64,000 bases of DNA from Microlunatus endophyticus. GTDB taxonomy: Bacteria > Actinomycetota > Actinomycetes > Propionibacteriales > Propionibacteriaceae. Position 1 is the first letter of the stretch, and each line of letters begins with the position of its first letter. A model generated the notes under the pieces. It was given only the letters and a program-made list of their open reading frames with translations. It did no database searches and was not told the DNA's origin. Of this stretch, positions 1-7,150 are shown one piece after another. The stretch is taken from the NCBI RefSeq assembly GCF_014646195.1, contig NZ_BMMZ01000001.1, positions 1 to 64,000 on the forward strand, read 5' to 3'. The position numbers and the translations under genes are program-made.

Positions 1-128
1 ACCTCGAACACAGTTGATGGCATACACCATCATCCCACACTGTAAACGAATTAATGACGCGCAACACTAGCTCCGCGGCAAGCATCACCGGACGGGGCGA
101 GGCCCCCGTGCCCACATGCCGAGAAAGC
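1..128. other. Window edge, no gene recognised
   Basis: This stretch is AT-richer than the rest of the window, above all in the first 70 bases. It precedes the 3' end of the minus-strand TetR gene. I see no open frame with coding character, no tRNA and no clear hairpin terminator. Confidence 0.5.
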
Positions 129-707
129 TCAGTGGGTGGTGCGGAGCCCGGTGAGGTGGAGGCGGAGGAAGCGTCGCCAGGCGGTGTCGTCTCCGTCCGG
201 TGAGACGGCGACCACGGCGCGCATGGCGACGATGAGCGCTTTGATGTCGTGAGCCGTCACATGCGGCGCGAGGGCTCTCGCGTCGACCGCGGCCTGGGTG
301 AGCTGGTGGACTCTTTCGCTTGTGCGGGCGCTGACCTCGTCGCTGGCGACCCGGTCGATCAACGCGGCGGCGTAGCGGCGCTTCTCGGCGTTGAAGGCGC
401 CGACGAAGTCGAGAAAGCGCTCCAGACCGTGAGCGGGATCAGGGTCGGCCAACGCGGTCTCGGCGGCCTGGTCCATCTCCTGGACGAAGGTCTGCGCGAT
501 GGCGTCGAGGAGGGCGTCCTTGCCTGCGAAGCGGCGGTAGATCGTCCCGACGCCGAGTCCAGCTCGAGCTGCGATGGCCTCCATGCTGGCCTGAGGCCCT
601 TGTTCGGCGAAGACCGCACGTGCCGCCTGGATGACGATGGTGTCGTTGCGCAGCGCGTCGCGGCGCGGTGCACGGCGCGTACGTGAGGCATCGGTCGGGG
701 AGGGCAC
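129..707 (-). CDS. TetR/AcrR family transcriptional regulator
   Basis: DNA-binding repressor of about 192 residues. The N-terminal helix-turn-helix spans roughly residues 20-65 (AARAVFAEQG, MEAIAARAGLGVGTIYRRF, the classic TetR core), followed by a helical ligand-binding domain. The open frame extends upstream to 884, but that would put the divergent promoter and part of the neighbouring gene inside the protein, so I choose the GTG at 707 (V-P-S-P-T-D). No convincing Shine-Dalgarno precedes it. It is divergent from the alcohol dehydrogenase at 790, and the shared 82-bp gap carries an inverted repeat, so autoregulation plus control of the dehydrogenase is the natural inference. Inducer unknown. 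Confidence 0.9.
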   Translation of the reverse strand: MPSPTDASRTRRAPRRDALRNDTIVIQAARAVFAEQGPQASMEAIAARAGLGVGTIYRRFAGKDALLDAIAQTFVQEMDQAAETALADPDPAHGLERFLDFVGAFNAEKRRYAAALIDRVASDEVSARTSERVHQLTQAAVDARALAPHVTAHDIKALIVAMRAVVAVSPDGDDTAWRRFLRLHLTGLRTTH

Positions 708-789
708 AGTCCATTCTATCAAAACGGAATACGGATTCACGATCGTGCTAAAATGAATTAGGATTCCGTTATAGAGGAGGACATCGTCC
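708..789. promoter_or_regulatory. Divergent promoter region with candidate TetR operator
   Basis: AT-rich gap between the divergent TetR and dehydrogenase genes. AACGGAAT at 723-730 and its exact reverse complement ATTCCGTT at 763-770 form an inverted repeat. The related words GGATTC (733-738) and GGATTCCG (761-768) suggest two operator copies. A strong ribosome binding site GAGGAGG lies at 774-780, nine bases before the dehydrogenase ATG. That TetR binds here is inference from position and symmetry. Confidence 0.55.
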
Positions 790-1842
790 ATGAGAACCAC
801 CACCGGCTGGCAGAGCCTCGACCCCGAGACCAACGCGCTCACCCGCGTCACCATCGAGCGCCGGGACCTGCGCCCCGATGACATCGCGGTGCGTATCGAC
901 TATTGCGGGGTCTGTCACAGCGACCTGCACCGCATCCACGGGATGCTCGGCGAGAAGGATCTCGTTCCCGGGCACGAGGCCACCGGTGTGGTGACCGCTG
1001 TCGGCAGCGGGGTCAACGGTTTCGCCGTCGGCGAGCGGGTCGCGATTGGCACGATCATCGACTCCTGCGGGGAGTGTGCCATGTGCCTGGCCGGGCAGGA
1101 GAACTACTGCTACAACCGCCCCACCACTACCTACGGCGGTACCGACCGCGTCGACGGCACCCCCACGAAGGGCGCCTATAGCCGCGAGTACGTCCTGCGG
1201 GAGAAGTTCGCCTTCCACCTGCCCGACGGACTCGACCCCGCGGCGGCCTCGCCGCTGATGTGCGCGGGCGTGAGCGTATGGGAGCCCATGCGAGCCGCCG
1301 GGGTGGGCCGCGGCACGCGGGTCGCCATTGCCGGGCTCGGGGGGCTCGGGCACCTCGCGGTGAAGATCGCCGCGGCCCTCGGAGCGGAGGTCACCGTCCT
1401 GAGCCGCAGCACCGCGAAAGAACAGGACGCTCTGAGCCTGGGGGCGAGTGGGTTGCTCGTCACCACCGACGAGACCCAGGTCGCCGCCGCGCGAGGACGG
1501 TTCGACTTCATCCTCGACACCATCTCCGGCGACCACGACCTCCTGCCGATGATCGGCATGCTGGACCTGGACGGCACCCTGTGCGTCCTCGGGAATCCCC
1601 TGCTCGACGGTCCGAAGCTGTGGGCACTCGGCGCCGGCCGCAAGAAGCTCACCTCCTCTGGCACCGGCGGGCTCCCACAGACCGAAGCCATGCTCCGATT
1701 CTGCGCCGCCCACGGCATCACCGCCGACGTTGAGATCCTTCCCTCGCACGAGGTCGAAACCGCCCTGGACCGGCTCGCCGCCGGCGACGTCCACTACCGC
1801 TTCGTCCTAGACCTCTCCGACCTCGACCAACCCGTCGCCTGA
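790..1842 (+). CDS. Zinc-dependent alcohol dehydrogenase (MDR/CAD family)
   Basis: NAD(P)-dependent medium-chain dehydrogenase of 350 residues, oxidising alcohols or reducing aldehydes. The catalytic-zinc ligands sit in the N-terminal GroES-like domain (YCGVCHSDLH, then GHEATGVV), and the structural zinc loop has four cysteines (CGECAMCLAGQENYC, about residues 96-110). The Rossmann motif GLGGLGHLAVK follows at about residue 180. The overall pattern resembles YahK/cinnamyl-alcohol-dehydrogenase-type enzymes, which usually prefer NADPH. It starts at an ATG with a strong GAGGAGG site and is divergent from a TetR gene. Substrate is not predictable from sequence. Confidence 0.93.
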   Translation: MRTTTGWQSLDPETNALTRVTIERRDLRPDDIAVRIDYCGVCHSDLHRIHGMLGEKDLVPGHEATGVVTAVGSGVNGFAVGERVAIGTIIDSCGECAMCLAGQENYCYNRPTTTYGGTDRVDGTPTKGAYSREYVLREKFAFHLPDGLDPAAASPLMCAGVSVWEPMRAAGVGRGTRVAIAGLGGLGHLAVKIAAALGAEVTVLSRSTAKEQDALSLGASGLLVTTDETQVAAARGRFDFILDTISGDHDLLPMIGMLDLDGTLCVLGNPLLDGPKLWALGAGRKKLTSSGTGGLPQTEAMLRFCAAHGITADVEILPSHEVETALDRLAAGDVHYRFVLDLSDLDQPVA

Positions 1843-1924
1843 CCGGCGTCATTCCTAGGCTGGCCGCTCACTGACGGCAACGGCCGGACGGCGGCGCAGG
1901 AACAAAGACCAGGGCTGTGAGGCT

Positions 1925-2308
1925 TCACGGACGGGCAATACCAAATGCGCGGCCGCGGAACTGAGCGCGGCCGTTCGGGCCGAGGTGCGATGTCGCCAAT
2001 TCACGCTGCGGGCTGGGGGCGGCGTCCGCGGGGCGGATCTCAATGCTTTCCGCAGCTACCGCCCTTCTTACTGCCTGTTGGCTGACGCCGAACTGCAGTC
2101 CGACCTCCATGAGCGTCAGCCCGCTCTCGTACAGCCGCACGGCTTCGGGAGTGTCCACTTCCGAAATCCTTCGCTGATGCAGTGGGACGGAGCGACGGAC
2201 AAGATGGGCGGCGGTCGTCCTGGTGTAGATGCCGAACGTCCGGCTGCCCTCGGCGATGCTCAGTCCCCTGCCGTACAGGGCGATGAGTTTCGTCGACCTA
2301 GGTGGCGG
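1925..2308 (-). pseudogene. Serine recombinase C-terminal helix-turn-helix remnant
   Basis: Minus-strand open stretch with no good start codon, in frame from just after a stop at 2309-2311. It encodes two successive helix-turn-helix units of the kind found at the C-terminus of actinobacterial serine recombinases and resolvases: LIALYGRGLSIAEGSRTFGI followed by AVRLYESGLTLMEVGLQFGV and SQQAVRRAVAAE. The N-terminal catalytic domain (Ser nucleophile, resolvase fold) is absent upstream, so I read this as a truncated mobile-element relic. A stand-alone small HTH protein starting at the GTG at 2158 is possible but would keep only the second unit. Confidence 0.6.
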
Positions 2309-2600
2309 TCAGAAATTTGAGTCTTCCCAACTGAACGGATCAACCGACCCCGGTCTCGGTCATCGAGGGCCCCGAGGGCCGCTCGCCATGCTTGTAAGCC
2401 CCCGAGACGGGCAGGAAGCCACGGTTTCAGGGCTGGGAAAAAGTTCTCAAACCCTCTACTAAGGTGCACAGCGTTTCTCCTAGCGAGAGCCAAACTAGAT
2501 CGCCAAGACTCGCCAGACGTGCAACCTCCGTGCAACATCTCTCCGGCTCGGGCGGGAAGAGATCCTCAGGTTCGAGCAGCCAACCAAACCAAGCCGGGCG
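2309..2600. other. Gap in decayed island, no gene recognised
   Basis: Open frames here have no coding character and no match that I recognise. It separates the recombinase relic from the next broken hypothetical gene. Confidence 0.4.
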
Positions 2601-2974
2601 ATGGCTCGCGTCGACGCCGAACAACCCACCTATCACGGCCCGTCGTGGTGGACTGTCGGCGACTTCCACGACATCGAGCGGTTTCCCCGGCGGACGGCTG
2701 GGCTCATCGTCGGGAGACGTTCAGCCCCGGCGATGGGGACTTTGTCGCTGCCGAATTCTACGAGTGCGGTCCGGGCGAGCGCGGCGGCCACGAGCTCGGC
2801 GACGGGATCAGTCTCTGCTACCGAGGCCGGTCGGTCGAGCGGCCCCGGGATCTCGCTGCGGCGATCCTGCGGGCCGCCGACCTGGTCGAGGGGTCAGGCG
2901 TGACCTTCGACCTCATTCCGACCGCTGACGCCGAGCCAGACACCTATCGGGTGATCCTGTACGGCACCGACTGA
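2601..2974 (+). pseudogene. Hypothetical gene broken by a frameshift
   Basis: Coding character (high GC3, credible peptide) starts at the ATG at 2601 (MARVDAEQPTYHGPSWWTVG) and continues to about 2700. From there it moves into another frame, which reads FSPGDGDFVAAEFYECGPG and then RPRDLAAAILRAADLVEG before stopping at 2974. The change of frame equals a one-base deletion. Neither half is recognised as a named family. A downstream-only gene in the second frame cannot be excluded. Confidence 0.4.
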
Positions 2975-2983
2975 CCCACCCAT

Positions 2984-3181
2984 GTCGCCATCACGCGGAG
3001 CACGCTCGCGTTTCCGGACTACTCGGAGCTATCGGCCGTGTTCGAGCCGGTCGACGCCGTTCGGTTTGCTACCGCACTGCTGAACGCGGTGACGGCGCTG
3101 AGCGACATCGCCGCCACCCGCGAGATCGAGGGACTGGCATGGCCGCACCGATCGAAGTTCCTGAGGGCTGGGAGATCATGA
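2984..3181 (+). pseudogene. Coding-like fragment without a start, family unknown
   Basis: The frame that closes at 2974 reopens and runs to a TGA at 3179-3181, encoding FPDYSELSAVFEPVDAVRFA and then ALLNAVTALSDIAATREIEG. GC3 is high and the peptide looks natural, but the only usual start codon (GTG near 3040) lies well inside. Its end overlaps the next small gene at 3139. I do not recognise a family. It may be a truncated partner of the flanking fragments. Confidence 0.35.
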
Positions 3182-3384
3182 GGGCCCGCGTGATCGACGG
3201 TGCCGAGGAGATCCTGTGGAATCAGAAGCTTGTGCTGATCAGCGACACCACAGACGACAAGGAGCGTGCCCGAGCGCGCGCGATCGTGCACATCGTCATG
3301 CACGACCAAGGACGCTGGCAGTTCATCCGCAGCAAGAGCAGCAGGCTGACGATCTCGTGGAGATCTGGGCGGCCAGCCGTCTGA
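3139..3384 (+). CDS. Small hypothetical protein
   Basis: ATG-started frame of 81 residues, APIEVPEGWEIMRARVIDGA then ILWNQKLVLISDTTDDKERA and ARARAIVHIVMHDQGRWQFI. Composition is natural up to the last 12 or so residues, where the sequence becomes basic and low-complexity, suggesting that the true C-terminus was lost or shifted. No signal peptide, membrane segment or recognised domain. It overlaps the preceding fragment and belongs to the decayed island. Confidence 0.4.
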   Translation: MAAPIEVPEGWEIMRARVIDGAEEILWNQKLVLISDTTDDKERARARAIVHIVMHDQGRWQFIRSKSSRLTISWRSGRPAV

Positions 3385-3750
3385 CTTCACTGGGGGTCAG
3401 TCGAAATGAACGACACCAGGGACCGTGTCTCCGCACCTTGTTGCGTGTACGGCGAGCAACGAACAGTCAGCGACGACTACCATGGCAATGGGTATGTCGG
3501 AGAGCCAACGTATCCCGCCTTGGGGACACCTCGTTGTGTCCAGAGGCTTAAGTGCAGTCACCGCGGGCGCAGGACTGTCCACGCCCCTGCTTTGCCCCTG
3601 CTTCGCGATGACAGGCGTGCAGATTACATCGCGTTACGATCGCGCCGGAATCTCGGCCAACCAAATGGTGCTCCGCGGTGCCGAATGCTGGTTGCGCCGT
3701 GGATGGGGGATCTAGCTAGCGGCCTCCCCCGCACTGAATGGTCACGAGGT
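3385..3750. other. Gap in decayed island, no gene recognised
   Basis: Frames on both strands give peptides with no natural composition. AT content is higher than in the core genes. No repeats or RNA gene seen. Confidence 0.4.
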
Positions 3751-4375
3751 CCGGGAGCGAACTCTTTGAACGGCATCGTGCGTTTCGCGGGTGGATACAT
3801 GTGCTCCATCGAGGTACAAGACGGCTACCTCGTAATTACCGCCAAGAACCTGATGTCTGGCCAACCCTCATTGGCGCAGGAGATGGTGGCCAGTAGGTGA
3901 TGGGCTCCAATGTCGCCATTCCTCTGAACAACCTTCAGGCCGTTCAAGTATCACCGGCGACCGTGCTCACCAATGGGCGGTTCACGATGTTTGCTGGCGC
4001 CGTTGATGGTTGCGGACCTTGGCCTTCCACACAATGGGCAGATCGAAGTTACGCGAGACCCATCACACCAAGAGCCGCCGCAAGCTGTTCCACGATAACG
4101 GTATCCCGATTGCGGCAACCGGCGTGACGCTACAAAACCTGCGTTGCGTATTCGTCCCCGCGGCATGGAACGAGCACGATCCAAATGCTGTAGCTGTCAC
4201 AACCGGTCGACATCACATCGGCTACATTCTCGGAGCTCTAGCGCCTGCCTACTCGCAGTATCTTCTCGCGTGTGCCCGCGACCGGAAGCTCATCGCTGGA
4301 GTCGCCAGGGTGTGGGAAAGACGATGGTGGAGGAATGATCCGTGCGTAGGTAACCATTCTGGTGCCAGAGGTTGA
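3751..4375 (+). pseudogene. Broken DUF4429/HIRAN-like gene, two frameshifts
   Basis: Three frames carry consecutive pieces of what looks like one protein. First LNGIVRFAGGYMCSIEVQDG with VITAKNLMSG (to about 3897), then SNVAIPLNNLQAVQVSPATV with NGRFTMFAGA (to about 4005), then TLQNLRCVFVPAAWNEHDPN followed by AVAVTTGRHHIGYILGALAP (to 4375). The first two recall the DUF4429 fold (IPL, then a Q or V-rich strand and NG-F). The last has the HIRAN signature N-x-DPNAVAV-x-IGY. DUF4429-like plus HIRAN-like proteins occur in actinobacterial accessory regions. Assignment rests on motif memory, so the family call is moderate while the broken state is clear. Confidence 0.5.
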
Positions 4376-4649
4376 CCTCTTGTGAAGCTTGGATGTTCCT
4401 GACTCCGAAGGCCATGAATTGCCCTGCATCCCATCACCTATGGGGCCCCTTGTCGACCTCTGCGGGATCCTTGACCTGCCCAATCGGTTCACGTCGGCTT
4501 CCAACAGATGACCATAATCATCGAGCCCGGCATTGACGAGGTCGTCGTCATCCGGTCCGACAAGCTGGCAGAGGCATCTGATCCAGAGACACAGAATGCA
4601 CACAGCTAGCTCAGTCGATCTGCTCAGCGTCCGCTCCGACACTTGAACT
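4376..4649. other. Gap in decayed island, no gene recognised
   Basis: No frame on either strand looks like protein. Base composition is nearer 55 percent GC, unlike the core genes. No recognised RNA or repeat. Confidence 0.4.
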
Positions 4650-4781
4650 ATGAGACAATCGCAACGACACCCGCGGCGTACGCGGGCCAAGGTCGTCAAC
4701 CGAGGCAACCGCCAAGGCCTAGAGGTCCTCGGGGTGTTCGCAGTGATCGCGTTAGCGCTGTTCTGGGTTGTCTTCGGCTAG
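4650..4781 (+). CDS. Possible 43-residue membrane peptide
   Basis: Short frame from ATG 4650 to TAG 4781. The N-terminus is very basic (MRQSQRHPRRTRAKVVNRGN) and the C-terminus is one hydrophobic helix (LEVLGVFAVIALALFWVVFG), a positive-inside single-span topology. No good ribosome binding site precedes it and it has no recognised homologue, so it may be chance or the end of a longer decayed gene. Confidence 0.3.
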   Translation: MRQSQRHPRRTRAKVVNRGNRQGLEVLGVFAVIALALFWVVFG

Positions 4782-4815
4782 CTCGTCCCAGGTCATTCCG
4801 GGTGAACCCATCAAC

Positions 4816-5151
4816 TCAGGATACCCAGGCCGCGCTCTTGCCAGTCAACTGCGGCGATCCGTGCGGCTTCTCGTCGAGGCTAATCGCAACCGCCGACCAC
4901 TTGCTGCACGTCTTGTAACTCCGGATCTCACTCACGTAGCCGCCAGACGTCGCCCGCGCCTCACGTCTGCCGTTGGTGCCGAAGATCTTCTTCACGTGAG
5001 CTTCGGTCATCCCCTTCTCCGCCTTCTTGTATTCGGCCTTCGTCACACAACCCGGCGACTTGTTCGCCGCCGCGGCAGACGGCACCAAAGTGACAGTGCC
5101 GACCAGCAACGCCAGAACGGCGCACGCCGATACCAGAATCTTCCTCCTCAT
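4816..5151 (-). CDS. Small secreted protein, BLIP/SmpA-like fold
   Basis: 111-residue exported protein. A Sec signal peptide covers residues 1-29 (MRRKIL, hydrophobic VSACAVLALLVGTVTLV, then PSAAAA before the mature N-terminus). The mature domain reads PGCVTKAEYKKAEKGMTEAH, then VKKIFGTNGRR and GGYVSEIRSYKTC. The pattern 'G-M-x-V-x-x-I-F-G-T-x-G' plus two cysteines resembles the small BLIP/SmpA-OmlA-type domain seen repeatedly in actinobacterial secreted proteins. The ATG at 5151 is fixed by a GGAGAGGG site just upstream and by the signal peptide. It is divergent from the HicB-like gene. A role as protease or beta-lactamase inhibitor is only a possibility. Confidence 0.75.
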   Translation of the reverse strand: MRRKILVSACAVLALLVGTVTLVPSAAAANKSPGCVTKAEYKKAEKGMTEAHVKKIFGTNGRREARATSGGYVSEIRSYKTCSKWSAVAISLDEKPHGSPQLTGKSAAWVS

Positions 5152-5271
5152 GCCCTCTCCAGCCCCCCGAGAGAAGCGCACCATTCGCTTCCTGCGGGGT
5201 AAGCATCGACCCCGCGTATCTACGCCGCAGGAAAACCAGCAAGTTCGCTTGAACCATTCGAGGCAGGCCAC

Positions 5272-5550
5272 GTGAGCAACCACACCGCCACCGTTATGCG
5301 CGACGGCGAATTGTGGATCATCGAAGTCGTCGACCTGGAAAGCGTCACCCAGGCACGCGTCCTGGGCGACGCCGAACTGGCCGCCCGGGAACTCATCGCC
5401 GTCAGCACCGGCAGCGCGCTCGAAGATGTGACCGTTGATCTGGAAGTTCTCGTACTCGGAGTTTCCCGGCTGACGGAGCGCCTCGACAAGATCCGCAACG
5501 AACGCGAGCATGCCGCGGCACTCGAGGCTGATGCGGCAGACGAAAAGTAG
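5272..5550 (+). CDS. HicB-like / DUF1902-type protein
   Basis: 92-residue protein with a small alpha/beta domain (ATVMRDGELWIIEVVDLESV, then TQARVLGDAELAARELIAVS) of the kind found in HicB antitoxins and relatives, followed by a charged helix (LDKIRNEREHAAALEADA). In this family the N-terminal partially degraded RNase-H fold neutralises a HicA RNase. No HicA-like frame lies on either side, so this is an orphan antitoxin or a free-standing family member. The start is a GTG. Codon use is good, suggesting a still functional gene within a decayed island. Confidence 0.65.
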   Translation: MSNHTATVMRDGELWIIEVVDLESVTQARVLGDAELAARELIAVSTGSALEDVTVDLEVLVLGVSRLTERLDKIRNEREHAAALEADAADEK

Positions 5551-5800
5551 CAGGAGCGCCCGGTGGTGACGTCTCGGGTGGATGGGTAATCCCGGCTCGG
5601 ACGGTAGGTCTGCAGCGCCGGTGATTTTGTGGACCTATCGTCCGTCGGCGCTACCGCGTTGGCGCGGCATATGCCCGAGGGCGGCAGCGGTTAAGCAGTC
5701 AGCCGCTGTCGCCCTTGGCGCGCCAAGGGGCTGCACAATCTGCGGAGCCCGTAGGCGAGGTTGCCCGAAGGTGAACGACGGAGCCGATCCGTTGTGTAAA

Positions 5801-5833
5801 GACCCTGACTAGGAGTAGAAACTGCTCAGGGTC
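5801..5833. terminator. Inverted repeat GACCCTGA/TCAGGGTC
   Basis: A perfect 8-bp inverted repeat (5801-5808 and 5826-5833) with a 17-base loop. There is no T-tract, so it is a weak terminator candidate or a protein-binding site. Confidence 0.35.
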
Positions 5834-5871
5834 GGGACGCGACTACTGGGGGTGTCCGTCCCGGGGTTCTA

Positions 5872-5910
5872 GGTGCTGCCGGCCGACCCGTACAGAAGGC
5901 CGGCAGCACC
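5872..5910. terminator. Strong 13-bp hairpin
   Basis: GGTGCTGCCGGCC at 5872-5884 pairs perfectly with GGCCGGCAGCACC at 5898-5910 around a 13-base loop. It is very stable and symmetrical, so it could stop transcription in either direction; no U-tract follows on either strand. An alternative is an attachment-site arm or structured RNA of the former mobile element. Confidence 0.5.
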
Positions 5911-6337
5911 GCCACGAGGCCGGGGCGGACCCTGGGGCACATCGAGTTCGGGCGTTCCCCCGAATACCACCGGCATAATGCGCCACCAGAGGACCGCCGC
6001 TCATCATGGCATTTGGTGCAGTTCCATAACGGGCTCAGTTTCGAAAATGGGACAATTTGCTCGTACCAGCCGCGAACTGGTCTGACCGGAGTTACTGTGA
6101 ATGACAGAGGGGACGAGGACCCTCTTCGGCGAGACACGGCAGGGCTCCCCCCGTCATAGGTATCGTCTCGTCGCCGCATCCCGCCCGGTCGTGATCGAGG
6201 CCCCCGACTCTCCCATCCGACCGGGCGGGAACGACGGACAGGGCACAGATCAGAGAGGACGAACCATGCTCATCTGTCAGTCCTGCCTCACCCGTACGTC
6301 AACCCGGCCAACGCCATCTGGCCACCGATCCGCGTCG

Positions 6338-6610
6338 TCAGAACGCGCGTAGCTGTTCCGGGTCCTTGACGTCGTTGTCGTGCACGTCGACGTTCGCCCC
6401 GGGGCGCTGCACTAGCGCCTGCTGGAGCGCGTTGTGCTGGTTGCCGTTGAACACCGGCTCCGGGTGACCCGTGGCACCATGCACGACCGTCGTCCCCGGC
6501 TGTAGCCAGCCGCCGTTGTTGTCGTACCAGCCGGCCGACAACTCGTGAGCCCACGGTTTCGCAGGATCGCCGTACTGGTCCGTGATGTACTGCAAACCCC
6601 ACGTGATCTG
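6338..6610 (-). pseudogene. Phage tail tape-measure protein, C-terminal fragment
   Basis: The last 90 codons of a minus-strand frame match the end of actinophage and prophage tape-measure proteins: QITWGLQYITDQYGDPAKPW, then GWYDNNGGWLQPGTTVVHGA and TGHPEPVFNGNQ. In that family the 'WGxxYIxxxYG', 'GWYDxGG-LxPG' and 'TGxPEPV' elements close the protein. Upstream of about 6610 the frame loses similarity because the DNA switches to the plus-strand secA2 fragment. So the gene is truncated by a recombination junction. Stop TGA at 6338-6340. Confidence 0.7.
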
Positions 6611-6621
6611 CGTCAGCGTTC

Positions 6622-7137
6622 GTCTTCCAGTCGGCACCCACCAGAGCCGACCTGGATGCGATCGCGGCCGGAGTGCTGTCCGATGCCGCCGTGACGCACG
6701 ACCTGACGACTTCGGGGTCGGTGATGCGATACATCTTCGACAATCTGAGCTATCACCTTCCCAAGGACTTCGACGCTTTGGACACCCACCACGCACAGCA
6801 GGTGCAGCAGTTCCTGGCGGGGATGTTCTCCCAGGAAGTACAGGACAAGATCGATCTGCTGGCCGAGGACGAGCTCTTCGCCCGGTTTCAGAACATCGTC
6901 TTCCTGAAGTCGATCGACGTCGCCTGGATCGAGCAGGTCGACTTCCTGGAGCAGTTGAAGACGGTTGTTCAGGATCGCAACATGGCCCAGCACAAGGTCG
7001 AGTACGAGTACCGCCGGGAGGCCTACTTCGCATTCGAGGAGATGAAGAAGCGCATCAACCGCGACATCGTCCGACTGCTCTGCCTGAGTCGCATCGAACA
7101 GGGTGACGACGGCGGTCTGATCATTCAGTTCGCGTGA
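6622..7137 (+). pseudogene. secA2: secA2-like gene, 3' fragment
   Basis: This plus-strand frame opens after a stop near 6613 and encodes the C-terminal helical part of an accessory SecA ATPase: MRYIFDNLSYHLPKDFDALD, then FARFQNIVFLKSIDVAWIEQ, VDFLEQLKTVVQDRNMAQHK and VEYEYRREAYFAFEEMKKRI. The 'W-x-E-Q-V-D-x-L-x-Q-L-K' and 'AQ-x-EY-x-REA' pattern is the SecA2 version of the helical scaffold. The nucleotide-binding and preprotein cross-linking domains (about 600 residues) are missing, cut by the tape-measure junction. A short protein could start at GTG 6673, but it could not translocate. gtfA follows after 13 bases. Confidence 0.75.
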
Positions 7138-7150
7138 TCGGCGACGACGC

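Larger units (their letters stand above)
5551..6337. other. Non-coding stretch with two hairpins
   Basis: Almost 800 bases without a credible gene. It holds two strong inverted repeats (described separately) and several short frames, for example one beginning at ATG 6266 after a fair GAGAGG site but only 28 codons long (MLICQSCLTR). I see no tRNA cloverleaf. The region lies between the HicB-like gene and the phage tape-measure fragment and is probably part of the integrated, decayed element. Confidence 0.45.

Noticed and set aside
769..1794. Long minus-strand open frame of 341 codons opposite the alcohol dehydrogenase
   Set aside because: Composition (Gly/Ala/Arg/Gln/His-rich, no domain) is that of an antisense shadow of a GC3-biased gene.
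4238..4708. 156-codon minus-strand frame
   Set aside because: Opposite the HIRAN-like relic; composition is not protein-like and no start signal is seen.
5551..6337. tRNA, tmRNA or other known RNA gene
   Set aside because: No cloverleaf, CCA-type end or known consensus seen; only simple hairpins.
6101..6352. 83-codon plus-strand frame before the tape-measure relic
   Set aside because: Unnatural composition, no domain; a 28-codon part with a fair ribosome site is too short to support.
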